From: Deltaproteobacteria bacterium CG07_land_8_20_14_0_80_60_11
Lineage (GTDB): Bacteria > Desulfobacterota > Desulfobaccia > Desulfobaccales > 0-14-0-80-60-11
Length of the DNA: 5,512 nucleotides
Direction of reading: 5' to 3'
Assembly: GCA_002779455.1 (NCBI GenBank)
Contig: PEWM01000171.1
Location: 1-5,512 of the forward strand
Shown in pieces: positions 1-5,316 of this stretch (position 1 is the stretch's first letter; each line of letters opens with the position of its first letter). A model generated the notes under the pieces. That model was given only the letters and a program-made list of their open reading frames with translations, made no database searches and had not been told where the DNA came from. The position numbers and the translations under genes are program-made.

Positions 1-83
1 CCGTGGTCCGCCATGTTCAGGACAAAATTGCGCCCCATGGTCCCCAGGCCGATCAGGCCAATGTCACAATCCTGGTTGCTCAT
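1..83 (-). CDS. gnd: 6-phosphogluconate dehydrogenase, decarboxylating (N-terminal fragment)
   Basis: Only the first 27 codons lie in the window; the rest runs off the left edge. The translation from the ATG at 83-81 is MSNQDCDIGLIGLGTMGRN followed by FVLNMADH. This is the NAD(P)-binding Rossmann turn of 6-phosphogluconate dehydrogenases (G-x-G-x-M-G-R-N, with the characteristic M-G-R-N-x-x-L-N). That cytosolic enzyme oxidatively decarboxylates 6-phosphogluconate to ribulose-5-phosphate, giving NADPH or NADH. The gene starts 39 bases after the rpiB stop on the same strand, and its product is the substrate of RpiB, which supports the call and a shared operon. The ribosome binding site is poor: only a CAGAGA-like stretch precedes the ATG. 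Related beta-hydroxyacid dehydrogenases share the first glycine motif, but the M-G-R-N continuation and the neighbours favour Gnd. Cofactor choice and whether it is the long or short Gnd form cannot be judged. Confidence 0.82.
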   Translation of the reverse strand, partial: MSNQDCDIGLIGLGTMGRNFVLNMADH

Positions 84-122
84 AAAATATCTCTGCTGAC
101 CTCTATCTCCCAATATTTTCTT

Positions 123-581
123 TCATGCCGGTCTCTCCTGTTTTTCCAGGGCCTTGATTTTATCCAGGCGGCGTTTGAACCGGTCCGCCCCCTTGAAGCC
201 GGCCTTCAGGAAGGTTTGAATCAACTCCCAGGCCAGGGCATAACCGGTTACCCGGCCTCCCAGGCACATGATGTTCATGTCGTCGTCCTCCACCCCCTGG
301 TGGGCGGAATAGGGGTCGGTGATCAGGGCCGCCCGCACTCCCGGCACCTTGTTCGCCGCCACGCAGGCGCCCACGCCGCTGCCGCAAACGGCTAGGCCTC
401 GCTCCACCTCGCCTTGGGCCACCGCCCGGGCCAGGGGGGCCACCAAATCGGGGTAATCGTCCTGGGGGGCGTACGTGTAGGCGCCGAAGTCCACCACCTC
501 GTGGCCCAGGGTCTTGAGTTCCTGCCGGAGTTGTTCCTTCAGTTCGAAGCCGCCGTGATCCGCGGCGATGCCCACTCGCAT
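123..581 (-). CDS. rpiB: Ribose-5-phosphate isomerase B (RpiB/LacAB family)
   Basis: The 152-residue product has the usual length for RpiB, which interconverts ribose-5-phosphate and ribulose-5-phosphate in the non-oxidative pentose-phosphate pathway. Visible family marks are the N-terminal AADHGGFELK (Asp8-His9), DDYPD at 41-45, and the active-site loop VCGSGVG with Cys66, the position of the catalytic base in E. coli RpiB. These are followed by AANKVPGVRAA, DPYSA, LGGRV and a basic C-terminal helix around FKRRLDKIKALE that would bind phosphate. The start is firm: AAGGAG at 593-588 lies 6 bases before the ATG. It sits between transketolase and gnd, all co-directional. One oddity: the segment equivalent to E. 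coli R-Q-H-N-D reads V-E-D-D-D, so the ring-opening His99 appears replaced by Asp99. A sugar isomerase of the LacA/LacB type is an alternative, but Cys66 and the pathway neighbours argue for RpiB. Confidence 0.93.
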   Translation of the reverse strand: MRVGIAADHGGFELKEQLRQELKTLGHEVVDFGAYTYAPQDDYPDLVAPLARAVAQGEVERGLAVCGSGVGACVAANKVPGVRAALITDPYSAHQGVEDDDMNIMCLGGRVTGYALAWELIQTFLKAGFKGADRFKRRLDKIKALEKQERPA

Positions 582-622
582 GGCGGTCTCCTTCTGCTGC
601 TGATAAATGCTGTGGTATACAA

Positions 623-648
623 GGGGCGGGTTTTAAACCCGCCCCTAC
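623..648 (-). repeat. Near-perfect palindrome with GTAG cap (REP-like), between tkt and rpiB
   Basis: An 11-base arm, GGGGCGGGTTT (623-633), and its exact complement (635-645) flank a single T. On the minus strand, the sense strand of the operon, the element is headed by GTA plus the first G of the arm, that is GTAG at 648-645. It fills much of the 80-base gap between the transketolase stop and the rpiB ribosome binding site, so it would be transcribed and form a strong hairpin in the operon mRNA. It is not followed by a T-run, so it is not a standard intrinsic terminator. A GTAG tetranucleotide at the foot of a GC-rich hairpin is the arrangement recognised by REP-associated transposases (RAYTs); membership is inferred from form only. 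Confidence 0.7.
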
Positions 649-661
649 GCTAATCATTCCA

Positions 662-2515
662 TTATAAGCGTCTCAGGATTATCTCCTTCACCAGCTTGAC
701 GATGGCGCTCCGGGAGATGTCTTCGTAAGTAAGGAGTTCCGCCGGTTTGCCGGTTTTGGGCTTTTTAGTCACCGCCAGGGCATAGAGGCGCACCGGGTTG
801 GGGGCCAGGGCCGCCATAACCGCCTCACCGATGCCGCCGGCGGGATAATGGTCTTCCACGGTGATGAGGCCTCGAGTGGCTTTGGCGGCCGTAAGCAAGG
901 TGGCCGCGTCCACCGGCTTGACGCTGTAGAGGTCGATGACCCGGATGTTGATGCCCTCTTGCTGCAATTCTGCATAGGCGGCCAGGGCTTCAAACAGGGT
1001 GACGCCGGCGCCGATGACCGTCACCAGGTCGCGGTCGCTCTGGCGCACCACCTTGCAGCCGCCAATATAAAATTTCTCCTCGGGGCCGTAGATAATGGGA
1101 GTGGCCAGGCGGGTGGTGCGGATATAGACGATGCCATGGTGTTCCAGGGCGGCCTCCACCAGGCGCTCCGTGGCCACGGCGTCGGCGGGGTAGAGCACCA
1201 CGCTGTCTAAAATCGCCCGGAACATGGCCAGGTCCTCCAGGCCCATCTGGGACGGCCCGTCTTCGCCGATGGAGACCCCGGCGTGGGACCCGCAAAACTT
1301 GAGGTTGGGCTCGGAGTACTGGCTCATGCGGATCTGGTCGAAGGCCCGGGAGAAAAAGGCCGCAAAGGTGGAGACGAAGGGGATTTTGCCCCGGGTGGCC
1401 AGGCCCAGCCCCGCGCCCGCCATGTTTTGCTCGGCGATGTACATTTCGAAAAACTTCTGGGGGTAGGCGTCCCCGAAGATCCCGGCGTAGGTGGAGTTGC
1501 TCACCTCGGCATCCAGGCTCACCAGGTGGGGAAACTGGGGATAGAGCCGTTTTAAGGCGTTGCCGTAGGCCTTCCGGGTGGCCACGGAGTCGCCCGGCTT
1601 ATAAGACAATTTCTCCGCGGGCTTGGGCTTGACTACGGCGGGCCTCAGGTCTGCGGGCCGACTCACGATCCCCCGGACCGATTTATCCACCGGGCCCAAC
1701 TCCGGCAGGGCCTGCTCCAGCTCTGCCGGGCTCAGGGTCTTGCCGTGCCAGCCGTTCTTGTCCTCCAGAAACGACACCCCTTTGCCCTTGATGGTCTTAG
1801 CGATAATCATGACAGGCTTGCCGGTCACCGTCATGGCCCGCTCAAACGCGGCCAGGACCTCGGGGAAGGAGTGGCCGTCCACTAAAATGGTCTCCCACCC
1901 AAAGGCGGCGATGCGGTTCTCGTAGGCCATGAGGTCGTGGCCGAACATGGTTTCGCCCCGCTGGCCCAGCCGGTTGACGTCCAGGATGCCCACCAGGTTG
2001 TCCAGCTTATAGTGGGCCGCCAGCTGCATGGTCTCCCACTGGGAGCCCTCGGCCATCTCGCTGTCGCCTAAGAGCACGTAAGTAGTGTAGGGCAGCTTGT
2101 CCAGGTACTTGGCGTTCAGGGCGAGCCCTAAGCCGATGGCCAGGCCCTGCCCCAGGGAGCCGGTGGCCGCTTCGGTGTAGCGAAAGCTCATGGTGGGGTG
2201 GCCTTCCAGGGGGCTGCCGAAGTGGCGGTAGGTCATGAGGTCCGCGGCCGTCAGCTTGCCGGCCATGGCCCACAGGGTATAAAAGAGGGGGGTGGCGTGA
2301 CCCTTGGAAAAGATGAGCCGGTCATTGTTGGGGTGCTCGGGGTTATCCAGGTCGTACCGCAAGATGCCCCCGAACATGAGGCCGGCCATCAGTTCGGTGG
2401 CCGACAAAGACGACGTGGGGTGGCCGGAGCCGGCCTGGGTGGTCATGGTGAGAATAGAGTAGCGCATCAGGGTGGCCAGTTTCTGCAGGTGCTCCAACTT
2501 TTGCGCCTCGGTCAT
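662..2515 (-). CDS. tkt: Transketolase, single-chain
   Basis: The 617-residue product transfers two-carbon ketol units between sugar phosphates using thiamine diphosphate and a divalent metal. Residue positions are approximate. The N-terminal cofactor domain shows AGSGHPTSS (His32), FSKGHA (His73), TGSLGQGL (119-125) and a cofactor-binding segment from GDSE (150) to DVNRLGQ. The middle domain shows IAEQNMAGAG with the catalytic Glu362 and GSHAGVSIGEDGPSQ with His411. A C-terminal transketolase domain follows (VTVIGAGVTLFEAL onward). A proline- and lysine-rich linker lies around 285-310. The length and the short interdomain region resemble the approximately 620-residue animal-type and two-subunit-like enzymes rather than the longer E. 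coli type. The usual G-D-G of the cofactor motif is G-D-S here. The start at 2515 was preferred over the ATG at 2524 because of ribosome-binding-site spacing. It is the first gene of a likely tkt-rpiB-gnd operon. A related acting enzyme such as DXS is unlikely given the motifs. Confidence 0.95.
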   Translation of the reverse strand: MTEAQKLEHLQKLATLMRYSILTMTTQAGSGHPTSSLSATELMAGLMFGGILRYDLDNPEHPNNDRLIFSKGHATPLFYTLWAMAGKLTAADLMTYRHFGSPLEGHPTMSFRYTEAATGSLGQGLAIGLGLALNAKYLDKLPYTTYVLLGDSEMAEGSQWETMQLAAHYKLDNLVGILDVNRLGQRGETMFGHDLMAYENRIAAFGWETILVDGHSFPEVLAAFERAMTVTGKPVMIIAKTIKGKGVSFLEDKNGWHGKTLSPAELEQALPELGPVDKSVRGIVSRPADLRPAVVKPKPAEKLSYKPGDSVATRKAYGNALKRLYPQFPHLVSLDAEVSNSTYAGIFGDAYPQKFFEMYIAEQNMAGAGLGLATRGKIPFVSTFAAFFSRAFDQIRMSQYSEPNLKFCGSHAGVSIGEDGPSQMGLEDLAMFRAILDSVVLYPADAVATERLVEAALEHHGIVYIRTTRLATPIIYGPEEKFYIGGCKVVRQSDRDLVTVIGAGVTLFEALAAYAELQQEGINIRVIDLYSVKPVDAATLLTAAKATRGLITVEDHYPAGGIGEAVMAALAPNPVRLYALAVTKKPKTGKPAELLTYEDISRSAIVKLVKEIILRRL

Positions 2516-2524
2516 GTCGCACAT

Positions 2525-2531
2525 CCTCCTT
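2525..2531 (-). promoter_or_regulatory. Ribosome binding site that fixes the transketolase start
   Basis: The minus strand reads AAGGAGG at 2531-2525, directly abutting an ATG at 2524-2522. An ATG touching the Shine-Dalgarno sequence cannot be used efficiently. The next in-frame ATG, at 2515-2513, lies 9 bases further on, the normal spacing. The mature protein should therefore begin M-T-E-A-Q-K, without the three extra residues M-C-D of the longer reading. Confidence 0.8.
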
Positions 2532-2621
2532 GCCGCCTACTTTAAATCTCGTTTCTTTAAACTTAACAACGAAACCCCGTTTGGCAATATCCCGGGGCCA
2601 CAAAGACGGCTCACTCGCGGT

Positions 2622-2711
2622 TTACCGGACCCCCTCCCCTAAACTCACCTGCCCCTGGGCCAGGGGGTGGCGCATGAAGATGGCGTTGAGATAACCGGCT
2701 TTCCTCGCATC
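2622..2711 (-). pseudogene. Possible 29-codon gene remnant, unidentified
   Basis: On the minus strand, codons from 2711 to a TAA at 2624-2622 read D-A-R-K-A-G-Y-L-N-A-I-F-M-R-H, then P-L-A-Q-G-Q-V-S-L and G-E-G-V-R. The middle part has the strong G/C third-position preference of the real genes here (GCC, CTC, AAC, GCC, ATC, TTC, CGC, CAC, CCC, CTG). There is no ribosome binding site. The frame continues upstream only into the repetitive element, where a stop occurs near 2777. I do not recognise the product. It may be the tail of a decayed gene, part of a dispersed repeat, or chance in GC-rich DNA. Confidence 0.22.
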
Positions 2712-2744
2712 CGGTTCTGGTCTGCCAAGCTCTTTACATCGGTG

Positions 2745-2791
2745 GCACCGGCGTCTCGCCTGTGCAGGCGCAGGCTAAAGCCTGCGGCTAC
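2745..2791 (-). repeat. Two-hairpin REP-like element with GTAG cap
   Basis: Reading the minus strand, GTAG (2791-2788) is followed after one base by a perfect stem: CGCAGGCT at 2786-2779, a 2-base loop, and its complement at 2776-2769. A second hairpin follows, with 9-base arms at 2765-2757 and 2753-2745, one mismatch and a 3-base loop. GTAG followed by paired GC-rich hairpins is the organisation of REP/BIME-type elements mobilised by RAYT (TnpA-REP) proteins. No transposase gene is in the window, so the element would be non-autonomous. It lies in the divergent intergenic region, not in a coding sequence. Confidence 0.65.
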
Positions 2792-2958
2792 AAAAAAGCG
2801 TTCGTTGAACGTAATTCGTTGTCCATCATACCACAGGAAGCCGTGAGAATCAGGCGGATGCCCCCTTCGCCGGGAATTGCCGGAGCGGCGGCGGTTGATT
2901 TTAATGGATTTGCCCGCCTGAGATAATATATGATGCAGGGAAATTGCCTTCTTTTACC

Positions 2959-2964
2959 TAAGAG
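2959..2964 (+). promoter_or_regulatory. Weak ribosome binding site supporting the purD-like start at 2972
   Basis: TAAGAG ends 7 bases before the ATG at 2972. The earlier in-frame ATG at 2930 has only a TGAGAT-like stretch ahead of it. Its 14 extra residues precede the point where PurD-family homology normally begins, so 2972 is preferred. If the GATAAT at 2922-2927 is a -10 box, transcription would begin after 2930, which also excludes the longer start. Confidence 0.4.
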
Positions 2965-2971
2965 CCGCACT

Positions 2972-4477
2972 ATGACAGAGAAGAGAATCGGTTTTGTGGG
3001 GACGGACGGCAGGACCCTGCTGGCCGCCCTGGAGACCAGCCGCTCCCGGAGCGAGCTTTATCCCGGGGCCTATCGCGGGGTCGTCGTCAAAGGTACCGGG
3101 GCCATGGAGCCCTTTGCCCAGAAAATGGGCTGGCCGGTGGATTTCATCCGGGTGCCCGACAATTCGGCCAACGCTTACTCCGGCGCCTTGATTAAGGCCT
3201 TTGAGGAAGAAACCCTGGACGTGGCCCTGGTGATGCCGGAAGGCTTGCTGTTCGAGGGCCTGGTGGACCGGGTGACCGACGCCGGGTTCGGGGACCGCAT
3301 CATCGGCTGTGCCAAAACCGGGGTGGACTATGAGGCCGACAAGATCGCCGGCAAGCGCTACTGCGAGAAGGCGGGGATCCCGGTGGCCCCGGCCTGGGCG
3401 GAAGTTTCGGCCCGGGATTACCCGGCGGTGTTAAAGACCTGCCTGGCCTATATCCACGAATTCGGCGGCGCGGTCCTCAAATATCCTTACAGCGCCGGCG
3501 GCAAAGGCGCCCGGATCATGCTCAACACCTGGGACGTCAAAGAGGTCTACGACGGCTTGCTGAAGGACTACCAGGAGGCCTACACCCGCGGCTGCGGGAA
3601 AAAATCCCCCTGGCCCCTGCTCATCGAGGCCCGCATGTCCGGGGTGGAAATCAGTTTCACCATCCTGGTGGATAAGCACGGCCATTATCAAATTCTGCCC
3701 ACCGCCATGGACTACCCGGAACGGTTTGCGCGGCCGCCGGGCCTGGACAATCCCATCACCGGCGGCATGGGCTCCATTTCGCCCCACCCCCTGGAATCCC
3801 CCGCGCTGCTTTCGCTGGCCGACGAAACCATCGCCCGGCCCCTCATCCGGCTCATGGCCGAGCAGGGCGCCCTGCGCCCCTGCGTCCTCTACCCGGGCTG
3901 TTTCGTCTCCTTTGACGGCAATTTTAACCCCACGGCCATCCGGGTGTGCGAGATCAACATCCGTCCGGGGGAGCCGGAGTTCCAGCCCGTGGTGAAACGG
4001 CTGCGCAACCTGGGGGCGCTGGTTTTGGCCATGGCCGACGGCACGCTGGATAAAGTCGTCCCGGAAGTGCGGTCCGGCCAGGTCTCCCTGTGCATCGCCC
4101 TGGTGACCGGCCCCGGCGGCCCCAAGCAGCAGAAAGGCTACCCCTGGTCCCTGACCAAGGGCGAAGTAGTGGCGATGGACTTCGACTATTTCGACAAAAA
4201 GAAGATCACGGTCATCCCGTCCGCCATGGATTATGCCGAGGGCGCCTTCAAGTCCGGCGGCTCCCGGGTGGCATACCTGCTGGCCAATGCCTCCGTCAAG
4301 GCCGGGCAAACCGTGGCCCAGGCCGCCGAACCCCTGCGCCAGAAGCTGCTCAACGCCTTCGACAACGGCAAGATCAGGGTGGTCCCCCGGGAAGATGAGC
4401 ACGGCAACCGCCTGGCGCTGCGCCGGGATATCGGGGTGCACTACCACCTGGCCGAAGCGCTGAAAAGCAGGGGTTAG
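2972..4477 (+). CDS. purD: PurD-like ATP-grasp ligase (phosphoribosylamine-glycine ligase family, divergent)
   Basis: The product is 501 residues from the chosen ATG, longer than the roughly 420-430 usual for PurD, which ligates glycine to phosphoribosylamine with ATP in purine synthesis. Family landmarks appear in order. A glycine-rich N-terminal turn (GFVGTDGRT, 7-15) stands where PurD has G-S-G-G-R-E. Next come the ATP-grasp phosphate loop VLKYPYSAGGKGA (168-180) and IEARMSGVEISF (218-229), equivalent to IEEFLxGEEASF. NPITGGMGSISPHP (260-273) resembles the PurD PNTGGMGAYSP signature. CEINIRPGEPE (326-336) replaces EFNxRFGDPE and keeps the metal-ligand-like Glu and Asn. A C-terminal domain carries GGSRVAYLLANA. 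Extra length lies around 25-70 and 190-215 and at the C-terminus. It converges with the IMP cyclohydrolase gene, which fits a purine role. Several signature positions differ from canonical PurD, so a paralogous ATP-grasp ligase with another substrate is possible. The gene symbol is provisional. Confidence 0.75.
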   Translation: MTEKRIGFVGTDGRTLLAALETSRSRSELYPGAYRGVVVKGTGAMEPFAQKMGWPVDFIRVPDNSANAYSGALIKAFEEETLDVALVMPEGLLFEGLVDRVTDAGFGDRIIGCAKTGVDYEADKIAGKRYCEKAGIPVAPAWAEVSARDYPAVLKTCLAYIHEFGGAVLKYPYSAGGKGARIMLNTWDVKEVYDGLLKDYQEAYTRGCGKKSPWPLLIEARMSGVEISFTILVDKHGHYQILPTAMDYPERFARPPGLDNPITGGMGSISPHPLESPALLSLADETIARPLIRLMAEQGALRPCVLYPGCFVSFDGNFNPTAIRVCEINIRPGEPEFQPVVKRLRNLGALVLAMADGTLDKVVPEVRSGQVSLCIALVTGPGGPKQQKGYPWSLTKGEVVAMDFDYFDKKKITVIPSAMDYAEGAFKSGGSRVAYLLANASVKAGQTVAQAAEPLRQKLLNAFDNGKIRVVPREDEHGNRLALRRDIGVHYHLAEALKSRG

Positions 4478-4501
4478 GGGTCAGGGGTCAGGGGTCAGGG
4501 G
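4470..4501 (+). repeat. G-quadruplex-type heptamer array across the purD-like stop codon
   Basis: Five GGGG runs (4470-4473, 4477-4480, 4484-4487, 4491-4494, 4498-4501) are separated by exactly three bases each: TTA, then TCA three times. The array begins in the last sense codons and includes the TAG stop at 4475-4477, so the mRNA 3' end would carry the G tracts. Four or more G4 tracts with 3-base loops satisfy the standard quadruplex pattern in DNA and RNA. The unit TCAGGGG is a 7-base tandem repeat and could vary in copy number. Confidence 0.85.
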
Positions 4502-4579
4502 AAAAGAGCTGGGCGTATTTTCCTGCTGCTCCAACCTCAATAATCCATAAAGGGCTTCATAAACCGGCCCCTGACCCCC
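4481..4579. repeat. Inverted repeat of the GGGGTCAGGGG unit between convergent genes
   Basis: The plus-strand array of TCAGGGG units (4481-4501) is answered by CCCCTGACCCCC at 4568-4579, its reverse complement, across about 66 bases of unremarkable sequence. The pair occupies the 136-base gap between the convergent purD-like and purH genes. In either transcript it could pair into a long-range stem. With no adjacent T-run it is not a typical intrinsic terminator, though a structural barrier between converging transcripts is plausible. I see no other terminator for either gene. Confidence 0.55.
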
Positions 4580-4613
4580 GGCTCATGGTGATGGCAGCGG
4601 GGGGCGGGCCCAT

Positions 4614-5216
4614 TCAGCCGGCCGGACCCTTGTCCGCCAGGTAGCGGTAGATGGCCCCGTCGTATGCGTGGGTCAGCTTGAAGACCTTGCGGGCCAGATT
4701 GAAGCGGGTGGCGAGGTTGGTGGCGCCTTTATTCAGCTTCATTTCGGCCATGATATGGGGATAGTCCGCCGGGTCCACCACCACGGTCACGGCCTGGTAG
4801 TTTTTGGCCGCGGCCCTGAGCAGCGCGGGGCCGCCGATGTCGATGTTCTCGATGGCGTCCTCCAGGGTGCAGCCGGGCCTGGCCACGGTTTTTTCGAACT
4901 GGTAGAGGTTGACCACCACCAGGTCGATGGGGACGATGCCGTGGGCCGCCATCTGCTCCTGGTGGCTCGTGAGGTCCCGGCGGCCCAGGATGCCGCCGTG
5001 GACCTTAGGGTGCAGGGTCTTGACCCGGCCGTCCAACATCTCGGGGAAGCCGGTGAAGTCCGAGACCTCCACCACGGGGACCCCGTGGTCCCTCAGGAGC
5101 CTGGCGGTGCCGCCGGTGGACAGGATTTCTATCTGGTAGCCCGCCAGGAATTTGGCGAATTCCACCAGGCCGCTCTTCTCGGTGACGCTCATCAAGGCCC
5201 GGGATATGGGTTTCAT
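4614..5216 (-). CDS. purH: IMP cyclohydrolase, stand-alone domain (PurH N-terminal part)
   Basis: The 200-residue product matches the MGS-like N-terminal half of bifunctional PurH. This half closes the ring of FAICAR to give inosine monophosphate, the last step of de novo purine synthesis. Landmarks are ALMSVTEKSGLVEFAK (8-23), EILSTGGTARLLRDHGVPV (30-48), VSDFTGFPEMLDGRVKTLHPKVHGGIL (51-77), IDLVVVNLYQFEKTV and IDIGGPALLRAAAKNY. It ends after AYDGAIYRYLADKG, where the domain normally ends before the AICAR formyltransferase half. That second half (roughly 300 or more residues) is absent: the reading frame stops at 4614 and the space beyond holds the convergent purD-like gene. The start is firm, with GGAGG at 5227-5223 and a 6-base spacer. 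Formylation of AICAR must therefore come from a separate gene. The domain is intact, so this is a split enzyme rather than a broken one. Confidence 0.92.
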   Translation of the reverse strand: MKPISRALMSVTEKSGLVEFAKFLAGYQIEILSTGGTARLLRDHGVPVVEVSDFTGFPEMLDGRVKTLHPKVHGGILGRRDLTSHQEQMAAHGIVPIDLVVVNLYQFEKTVARPGCTLEDAIENIDIGGPALLRAAAKNYQAVTVVVDPADYPHIMAEMKLNKGATNLATRFNLARKVFKLTHAYDGAIYRYLADKGPAG

Positions 5217-5316
5217 GGGGTTCCTCCGTGATCAAATTTTCTGCGTGGTTAGCTCCAGGGTGATGATTAATCGGCGCACTTATACCGAGTTGCGGTCAAA
5301 AATTTACAGACGAAAC

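Larger units (their letters stand above)
2525..2971. other. Divergent intergenic region between tkt and the purD-like gene
   Basis: This stretch of about 450 bases separates two divergently transcribed genes and must hold both promoters. It contains an AT-rich leader upstream of tkt (about 2536-2580), a short coding-like remnant on the minus strand (2622-2711), a two-hairpin repetitive element (2745-2791), a small inverted repeat CGTTC-GTT-GAACG (2799-2811), and an AT-rich patch with GATAAT at 2922-2927 just before the plus-strand gene. I found no complete gene. No promoter pair has both good boxes and correct spacing, so I do not assign one. Confidence 0.6.

Noticed and set aside
623..645. 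Intrinsic terminator after transketolase
   Set aside because: The hairpin is strong but the minus strand continues TTGTATACC rather than a T-run, and rpiB and gnd follow closely in the same direction.
2550..2600. TTGCCA followed by TAAGTT upstream of tkt as a sigma-70 promoter
   Set aside because: The -10 candidate matches only about three of six consensus positions; not enough to annotate.
2922..2927. GATAAT as a -10 box for the purD-like gene with TTGATT at 2895-2900 as -35
   Set aside because: The spacer is 21 bases, well outside the 16-18 optimum, and no other good -35 sits at the right distance. I used it only as weak support for the start choice.
2930..2971. Upstream ATG at 2930 as the purD-like start
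   Set aside because: The 14 extra residues precede the family homology, have a poor ribosome binding site and overlap the AT-rich putative promoter patch.
3431..4447. Long minus-strand open frame (338 codons) opposite the purD-like gene
   Set aside because: It is antisense to a gene with clear family motifs, has no recognisable domains, and is the expected by-product of GC-rich codon use.
4668..5231. Plus-strand open frame opposite purH
   Set aside because: It is the complement of a well-supported IMP cyclohydrolase. The His/Gly/Val-rich composition is typical of antisense frames in GC-rich DNA.
5282..5297. TTGACC and TATAAG on the minus strand as a purH promoter
   Set aside because: The two boxes are only 9 bases apart and both fall in the repeat flank, so they are more likely part of the element.
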